From NCBI GenBank assembly GCA_037951165.1, contig JBBDHG010000054.1:42501-106500 (forward strand): 64,000 nucleotides of DNA, in the 5' to 3' direction. The notes beneath the pieces are model-generated. The model had not been told where the DNA came from and did no database searches. It saw only the letters and a list, made by a program, of their open reading frames with translations. The position numbers and the translations under genes are program-made. This DNA is from Lophius americanus. Lineage: Eukaryota > Chordata > Actinopteri > Lophiiformes > Lophiidae. Shown piece after piece: positions 57,337-64,000 of this stretch. The stretch's first letter is position 1. Every line of letters begins with the position of its first letter.

Positions 57337-59475
57337 CTGAAACCAAACCCAAGAACGAATAACATATTAATGGATAATAAACAATGCAAAAACACACAAA
57401 AAAAGATCTGTGTAGATTCTCCTTCATCCAGGTCATTTTTATCCATGTGGATTGAATCCAAAGATACTGGACAGAAAAAAACAGATTGTATCTAAAAGAA
57501 AAATCCAGATTGTATCTCATCGAAGACAATCATTACAGAAGATACATTAAATGAGATTTTTTTTCCTTTACATATTTTCATGGTTATCTGTACACCATGA
57601 TCCTTTAACATTTCATGGAATCAGAGCGATGAGACATATATCTACTAATACATTTTGTATGTTTGGTTTCATATTCTCAGGAAGCTAAATAATACCAACC
57701 TCACTAGTAATTAAAAATATACCTGTACAGTCTGCATGTTAAGATCTAGTGAAATGCTCAACATCAAGAGAATTTTCATTGGACATCTAATGAAAATTAA
57801 CTGAATAGAAGAAAAACATTCATAACAACAGATTAACCTGAAAGCTTAATACTTTGGATAAAGCAAAGAATACTGTCTCTAATCATAGTCTGTGACTAAG
57901 CAATGATGTAAAAAGTCAGCACTGTGCATGCAAGATATATCTTTCTATACTATGAATAGAATAATGTAACAAAAAAATAGGTTACTAAATAATATTTTTT
58001 TTTACATCTTATATCAATTACATCATGTCAAAAAAAGGAACCTTTTTTGATTTTATTAATCAAATAAGGGTAATTAATACCTTTAATTTTGTTATTAATA
58101 ACAACATTAATTGAAATAACATCCTTTCAAGAAATAAAAACATTAATTGTTATGTGAGACAGTACCAAAAGAGAAAAAAAAAGAAATAAAGAAAAATAGT
58201 TAGGTGTAAGCTCATCCATCATAACCCCATCTTTTGGAAAACAAATAACAATATGAAATAAAATAAAAATAATTTGTATCACATATCTGATCTTGTAAGA
58301 GTCACAGCCCAAGGTAATTACACATTTTGATGGCTGGACATGCTTGATCATAAAATCGCCAAAACTGCAGTCTTGTTGAGTTATGCAGGCCTTCCATTGC
58401 TGGCACCTTCCAAAGTTGTCTAAGCAAGGATAACTGGTGTACTGGCGAGAAGATCATTGGCACATTGCAAAGCTTTAGCTCATGTAGTGAGCTGAGTCTA
58501 GCTTGTGTGAATGAGCTAGAATGAGCTGAATGTCTTGAGTACAAAGAATGAAGCACATACTGCTTGGTAATGGTCGACCGCTGTATTGCTTTGTTGGGCA
58601 TTAGAAGCCTATTGCATACGAGGTTAAGAGGCAATTCAAAAACAATGATTCCAATGTTATAAGGCCAATTGAGGACAAACATTAGTCGAAGTCCACCCAG
58701 GCTTGGTTTCAGAAGAAGTCCTGGAACATTATAAAGTGGCTGTCAAAGTCAATTGACCTTAATCGAACAAAAAATCTCAAATCATAATATGACCAAACGC
58801 TGGTGACTGGCAAGGAAGGACAGTTGCAGTCAGTCAAAACAGCAGATGGGTCTTTAGTAAGTACTACAAGACTGTTATCACAAGGGGATTGAATCATTTT
58901 GCAGTAGTATTAGTAGTGAGATGAACTGTCCTTGTGTTAGTTGTAATATATTATATTTTTCAAGTGAATTTAATACAATATGTGTTTGAATGCTTTTGCA
59001 TCAAACTGTATAGTATATGAGACTTTGTGTGGGCATAACTATTTGCTTATCCTGATTGTATAGCTTTGCTGATCTTACTGAATTCCTGCATACGTATAAC
59101 CTTTCCAGTAGAATAATCAGTCAAATATAACCTAATTGTATGTCTCAAACACTGGTCTTATTTTGACAATAAATTAATAATGCATTTTAACTGTGTTTGA
59201 TAAATGTTGCTGCTTGGTCTAATGAATGGTTTCAACATTGAAGTTAGGGATACAAAATATCTAGAACTTGTCCCTTGAAGAATATTAAACCACTTTGATT
59301 TCAACAAAGGATAAAGCAATAAATCATCTTGCTGCAGATAGGCCCTGGCCTCTATATAATTGTATGGATGATTGCATGTTAATTTTACTGTATAATTTTT
59401 GCAAAACTAATGAAGTAGCACACTTGATTCAAACATTCCTTCTTTGTAAGGAGGTAGTCAAAATCCTTTCGGAAA
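57337..59475. other. Upstream intron, unassigned part
   Basis: No exon, RNA or repeat family recognised. Some stretches (58330-58900) look like worn repeats, but none can be placed. Confidence 0.45.
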
Positions 59476-59975
59476 GCCTTTCGGATAGCTAGTCGCTGCA
59501 TGTAAGCGCTGTATCGGAAAGCTTTCTGTTTGAGTTGTTTCGGCACATGCCCAGTGTCGTGACGTAATGTGCCGCTAAGTTTCTTTCAGTGCCGCAACGC
59601 ATTTTTAATTGGCAACTTCAAAACAGTACCGGTCTGAATCGGAGTCATTTACTCTTCGGAATTTTGAAATATTTTAACATTTTTTGATGGTTAGATGGGC
59701 GAAAAGTCACTTCTCTTCACACCCTCTTTGTCAGTTTCTTCTTTTGGGCGTTTGTTGGTGGTCGACCGAGCTCATCGAAGCATTATCACTACCTTATGAA
59801 CAGGAATGTGGCTCGTCTGCGCATGTGTGAAAGCGTTTCCGATAGGTGAGTTGATGCATGTAAACACCGGGTCGGAAAAGATCACAAGTCTTGTAAACAG
59901 GCGACCAGAATTCCAATTTGGAAAGGTTTAATTCGTATAGGAGAAAAGTGTCCCATGTAAACCCACCTAGTGATG
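59476..59975. repeat. Possible MITE-like repeat
   Basis: This stretch is GC-richer than its surroundings. It repeats the words tcggaaagc and gcatgtaa near the left side and catgtaaac near the right end (cccatgtaaacccacc at about 59951). No clean terminal inverted repeat or target duplication was found. Confidence 0.35.
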
Positions 59976-59992
59976 TGAAAAAAGTAAAAAAC

Positions 59993-60037
59993 TTGCCGTC
60001 TACATGTCGTCTACATGTCGTTGCCGTCTACATGTCG
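59993..60037. repeat. Short tandem repeat (ctacatgtcg units)
   Basis: The unit ttgccgtctacatgtcg occurs twice, flanking one shortened unit tctacatgtcg. The copies are identical, so the duplication is recent. Confidence 0.85.
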
Positions 60038-60417
60038 CCTGGACATACATTGCCTGCATTTTTAATGCTTTCTGTTGTTGAAGCTTTTGACCCTTAACCG
60101 TTCTTTTGTAATTGTTCCAGTGTCAACTTCTCTCACCGACTCATCAAACAATACGTTCTCTGACTGAAACATTTGAAATTGATGCAGCTATTTTTTATTC
60201 GCATTTAGAGTATAAATTAACCTCAAAACCAGAAGCAATACAGAAAAATAACTAAACATTTGTGATAAAACAAATCAAAAATAATTAAAAAGGACACCAA
60301 AGAATAATAAAATAAGTAATTGCTCTTGCAATAGTGGATAGGAAATGGAAGATTGTCAGGTGCCACTCATAACTGACCGGCAGAAACAGTTTAACTATTG
60401 CTTTTCAAAAAGGAAGA

Positions 60418-61540
60418 TAAAAATAATAAAATAATAATAATACATTTCATTTATAATGCACTTTACATTTGGATCAAATGTCAAAGTGCTACAAAGCAAA
60501 AGCAGATAAAAGCATCAATAAAAAATAAAATAATAACTATATAAAAGCCTGACCAAAAAGCAGCAATGTTAATTAAAGTTATAGGTTCTGCTAAAAAGGA
60601 AAGTTTTAAGTCCTTTTTTAAATGTGTCAGTCATCTGTGGAGCCCTGAGATGGTCAGGGAGGGCATTCCACGGATGAGGGGCAGCAGAACAGAAAGCCCG
60701 ATCACCCATGGTGCTGAGCTTAGTCCGCGGAAGGAGGAGGCGGTATGACTGGGTAGAACGGAGGGATCGTGTCAAGGTCAGTGGGGTGAGTACTTCTTTC
60801 AGGTAGGGGGGTGCGTTACCATGGATGCACTGGTGAGTGAGGAGAGAGATCTTATAATCAATCCTGGTGGAGATGGGAAGCCAATGAAGGGAATGAAGAA
60901 CAGGGGTGATGTGTTTGTGTTTACGCACTCTCATCAGGATCCTTGCAGCACTGTTTTGAACATACTGAAGTCTTTGAAGACTTTTATCAGGGATCCCTAT
61001 GAGAAGTGAGTTACAGTAATCCAGTCGGGAGGAGACGAACGCGTGGACCAGCTTTTCAGCATCACTCAAGGTTAGTGAAGAACAGAGTTTCGAAATATTT
61101 CTGAGATTGTGAAAGGAGATCTTGCAGATGTGTTTGATGTGGGATTCAAAAGTGAGTTGAGGGTCAAATCTTACACCGAGGTTGGTGACTGATGAAGAGA
61201 GGGGAATGTCATGATGAAGGTAATACTGGTTATGTAGGAAGACTGGGTCTGATGTGGAGTGCCAATTAAAATAGCTTCGGTTTTGGAGCTGTTCAACTGG
61301 AGAAAGTTGTTTTTCATCCACACCTTTATCTCCTCCAGACAAGCGCGGAGAGTTGACAGGGGAGATGATGACGATGAGGATGGAGAGGCTGAGGAGGAAC
61401 ATGTGTTAGTTTTTATATAGATTTGCGTGTCATCAGCGTAACAATGTAATGAGAGTCCATATCGACTGATGACACGGCCAAGGGGGAGCATGTATAGTAT
61501 GAAGAGAATGGGGCCAGGGACTGATCCACGGATACTCTGA
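60418..61540 (-). mobile_element. L2-type LINE, 5'-truncated
   Basis: On the minus strand from about 61540: SVPGPILFILYMLPLGRVIS, then LHCYADDTQIYIKTNT (RT motif C, YADD). After a frameshift near 61250 a 277-codon frame continues with LGVRFDPQLTFESHIKHICK, LVHAFVSSRLDYCNSLLIGI and HWLPISTRIDYKISLLTHQC, to FKKGLKTFLF and a stop at about 60569. The 3' UTR is short and ends in an aataat-type tail at about 60418-60450. It is better preserved than the L2 at 44990. The L2 protein upstream of RT motif B is missing. Confidence 0.92.
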
Positions 61541-62105
61541 TGGAAGTAACACAATGGTATCATTGAATTAAGCATGCCCTCCACACAATGCCTCAAAGTC
61601 ATTCAGGATTTTCTGATATAAAACATGCCTTTAATCCATTTCATTGATTTGTATTTGACTTTTAAATTTTGCCCTCTGACAAAAATGGTTTGGTTTCTAC
61701 ATTTCTGCCAGGTAGGTGTGGGATGCTAATTTACATACAAAGTAATTAGAAGGCAGGTGAAAGCTATCATCGAGGTGCATTAATGTAACATTTTAAATCA
61801 TGTGTATAAAATCATCTATCATTATTCATATGCATTTTAAGGTTAAAGACCCAATATATCACGTTGTACCTTGAACAGCGAATGATATTTTCTTTTTTAA
61901 AACGGAGTGAATAACAACAATCATTAGCAGCTGCTGCATTACTGGTTCAATTAGCACCAATGTGGAAATAATTAAACGTCCCTTCAGACAGGGACATGTA
62001 ATATTCCACTTAAAACAATATATCAGAAAGGGACATTAACATTCAAATTAACGAGCCCTGGGAATAAATTACCGATCAAATTATTTGATTCGTTCATACA
62101 TATAC
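61541..62105. other. Intronic sequence, unassigned
   Basis: No feature that I can support. Confidence 0.5.
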
Positions 62106-62240
62106 ACTGCTTGAAAAAATTAAGGAAACACTTTAACATCAGAGTATAAAAGAGTGAGTACAATTTATGGGATTTGGATGTGTTCAGAAGGGAAGTGTAA
62201 GCAATTGTGAATCAGTTATCTCCTGCGTTAGTCATTTACA
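62106..62240 (+). repeat. Tc1-like terminal fragment
   Basis: actgcttgaaaaaattaagg followed by aaacactttaacatcagag is very close to the terminal repeat of the Tc1-like family represented at 52220 (cactgctcaaaaaaattaa..). No transposase follows, so this is an end fragment or a deleted derivative. Confidence 0.6.
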
Positions 62241-62304
62241 TGAATGTGACAATACCCATTGACAATGACTAATGATGTATAGTCCTTACATCATTAACTG
62301 ACAT

Positions 62305-62560
62305 CAATTCCCGGCTGGCGAGAAGTGGGGTGCACCCTGGACAAGTTGCCATTTCATTGCAGACATATAACGTCTCAAACTCACTCTTACAGGTAATTTT
62401 AGTGTCACCAATATCACATGTTTTTGGACTGTGGGAGGAAGCTGGAGTTCCTGGAGAGAGCCCACACAGACACAGGGAGAACATGCAAACTACACACAGA
62501 AAGGCTGGCAGACATGGATTTGAACCTGTTTTTTCTTGCTGTGAGGCAGCATCCCTATAT
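62305..62560 (-). repeat. Fish SINE-type repeat in reverse orientation
   Basis: Text such as ggggtgcaccctggacaag, gtttttggactgtgggagga, cacagggagaacatgcaaac and tgaacctgttttttcttgct reads, in reverse, as the common fish repeat whose tRNA-like head is gcagtggttagcactgtcgc. The end (gctgtgaggcagcatcc) marks the head side. The match comes from memory of the family and was not aligned. Confidence 0.75.
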
Positions 62561-63194
62561 GCATATATATACAGTATATATATATATATATATTTTGTTT
62601 TCCTTGTGACAACAGTTCACAATCATCAAGTATTATATCTATTTTTATTCAAATGTTCATCTACTTTGATTCTAGACACAATAATCTTGTCCTTATTATG
62701 CCACAATTTGACATTTACATGCCATTTGCAATGAAATTGGCAATGCAATCTAATTAGATTCACACGTAAGATTTGAAATGTCACAGGTTTTTAGTCAATT
62801 TAATCATATTCACATATGGAAGTTTTAAATTTTAATGAGGGTTGCTATTAACCTGAGAGTACTACAGACACTTTTCCGGTCTTCACCTAAAAGAAATAGA
62901 AAGTCAGTTTATAAATTTCAGTCGTTTTTATAATGCCAGGAAGAATTACCCTAAAAGCTTCATTTGGTTCTCTTGAGTAAACTAGAAAAGAAATCCAAAG
63001 TGTGAAAAACCTCTGCCAAGGCACAACAGTACCCAAGGTAAACTGTTTTGCGATCAGAAACATTTAGATTGCTTTTTTTTAGAAAACAAATCATGCAAAT
63101 CTGTCCTTTAATTGAGATATTTCCAGCCTCTAAATCAACCAAAAACTCTCTCGGTATCTCTGATATACTCCTCCTCATTCCACTTCTGCGTTTC
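62561..63194. other. Intronic sequence with a short TA run
   Basis: A (ta)n run lies at about 62575-62592. Nothing else recognised. Confidence 0.5.
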
Positions 63195-63325
63195 TGCTTC
63201 AGCAAGAGGCGGGGTACACCCCAGATGAGTCGCAAGTTCATCAAAGGCCTTACACAGAGACAGCCAACTATTCATGCTCACATTCACTCCAACGGGCAAT
63301 TTAAAGCCACCAATCCACCTATATT
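63195..63325 (-). repeat. Partial copy of the same fish SINE-type repeat
   Basis: gcaagaggcggggtacaccc, then gttcatcaaaggccttacac, then cactccaacgggcaatttaa matches the tail-side half of the repeat at 62305. The head-side half is missing. Confidence 0.65.
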
Positions 63326-64000
63326 CCATTTTTTCTTTTAATCTTATTTTGCTAACAAAGCTTTTTTATGATGTCACCTTGTTGTCCTTAGTTATGATTT
63401 GCTGCATATCCATCCATTCCTTTTTCTGTAATTTCGCTAACGGACAAAAAACCGAACATATAACCGTGCCCCTTCCTTTACGCAGACTACGCACTTGCAT
63501 ACCAGAGTTTCAGTGGTCACACAGTGACAATAAAATTTGATCAAATGGCAAATTAGATGAAAAGGCATTTTGGATTAGCACACAGCGCTAATCCAAAATG
63601 GTGATTGATCCACTCATCTGCTCTGAGAGAGCAAGAGAGGAGAGAGAGAGAGAAGGTAGATGGCCGTCCATCAATTGATCAGAGCAGGACCTTTTGTTAT
63701 TGTTATTGTCACTATTAATGAAGAAACAGCTAAATAATAACTGACGTTAACTTCTAGAGACACGAGGTGGGGAGCAATAGAGGAAGATGTGTTCATATCA
63801 AAGCCGTGAATGCACGCCAGACTGGTTTTACTCTGACTAACTTTACAACATGAGGTCACTTTATGTGGTAAACTCAAGAGAAATGTTAGGTTTTTCATTT
63901 AGATCATCTGAAGTAACGTATAAAGCAGAAACTCTGAAACTCCTGAAAATCCAGATCCCCGATGGTCAGAGACTTTCACAGATGTCTAACTCCTCTTCAA
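63326..64000. other. Intronic sequence to the window edge
   Basis: It has a perfect 14-bp hairpin at 63566-63600 and a (ga)n-rich tract at about 63621-63652. No exon recognised. Confidence 0.5.

Noticed and set aside
60566..61009. Plus-strand open frames opposite the truncated L2
   Set aside because: They are antisense shadows of the L2 reverse transcriptase frame.
62852..62890. Possible small minus-strand exon (GEDRKSVCSTL between ag and gt)
   Set aside because: The donor is weak and the exit phase does not fit the phase-1 entry of the exon at 57336. No family text matches with confidence.

Overview
This window is vertebrate nuclear DNA, almost certainly from a teleost fish. It is AT-rich. 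It holds one large spliced gene with canonical GT/AG introns. The intervening sequence carries a repeat mix typical of fish: L2, L1, RTE and Rex1-like LINEs, a Penelope GIY-YIG remnant, a Ty3/Gypsy remnant, hAT and Tc1 transposons, a MITE and tRNA-derived SINEs. I see no prokaryotic gene organisation, CRISPR array or operon.

The main gene lies on the minus strand. It is the 3' half of a thrombospondin type-1 domain protein of the THSD7 family, best matched to THSD7B. Sixteen consecutive coding exons run from 57336 down to the stop codon at 9028. They total 2342 nt (about 780 codons), with every splice phase compatible and no internal stop. They encode a series of TSP1 repeats, a Cys-rich EGF-like segment, one transmembrane helix (11736-11823) and a short cytoplasmic tail ending in LTLAYDGDMDM. 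The 5' half of the gene lies beyond position 64000. Downstream on the same strand, at 2356-2442, is one exon resembling histamine N-methyltransferase (hnmt). HNMT is the neighbour of THSD7B in human, which supports both calls.

Layout: 1-1417, broken Gypsy gag/protease (minus). 2356-2442, hnmt-like exon. 2560-7300, Penelope, tandem repeat, RTE, a hAT transposon with its own broken transposase, and an L1 piece. 9028-29123, thirteen thsd7b exons in a compact cluster, with Tc1, SINE, MITE and LINE fragments in the introns. 29124-43995, a 14.9 kb intron with Rex1-like, L2-tail and Tc1 fragments. 43996-44174, one exon. 44175-51872, an intron holding a long, decayed L2 element (about 44990-50608) that was later hit by a hAT element and a SINE. 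51873-52139, one exon. 52140-57144, an intron with Tc1, RTE (interrupted by a second SINE copy) and an L2 tail. 57145-57336, the most 5' exon visible. 57337-64000, intronic sequence with a truncated L2 and SINE-related repeats.

I found no undescribed gene system. The least explained signal is a set of short, perfectly matched hairpins (stems of 11-16 bp, loops of 2-10 nt) scattered through introns. The best is a pair of directly abutting 15-bp hairpins at 44895-44968. They are far more numerous than chance would give and look like products of template-switch mutation. Host exons, splice sites and phases were read directly from the sequence. Family names come from my recognition of protein motifs and could not be checked by database search.
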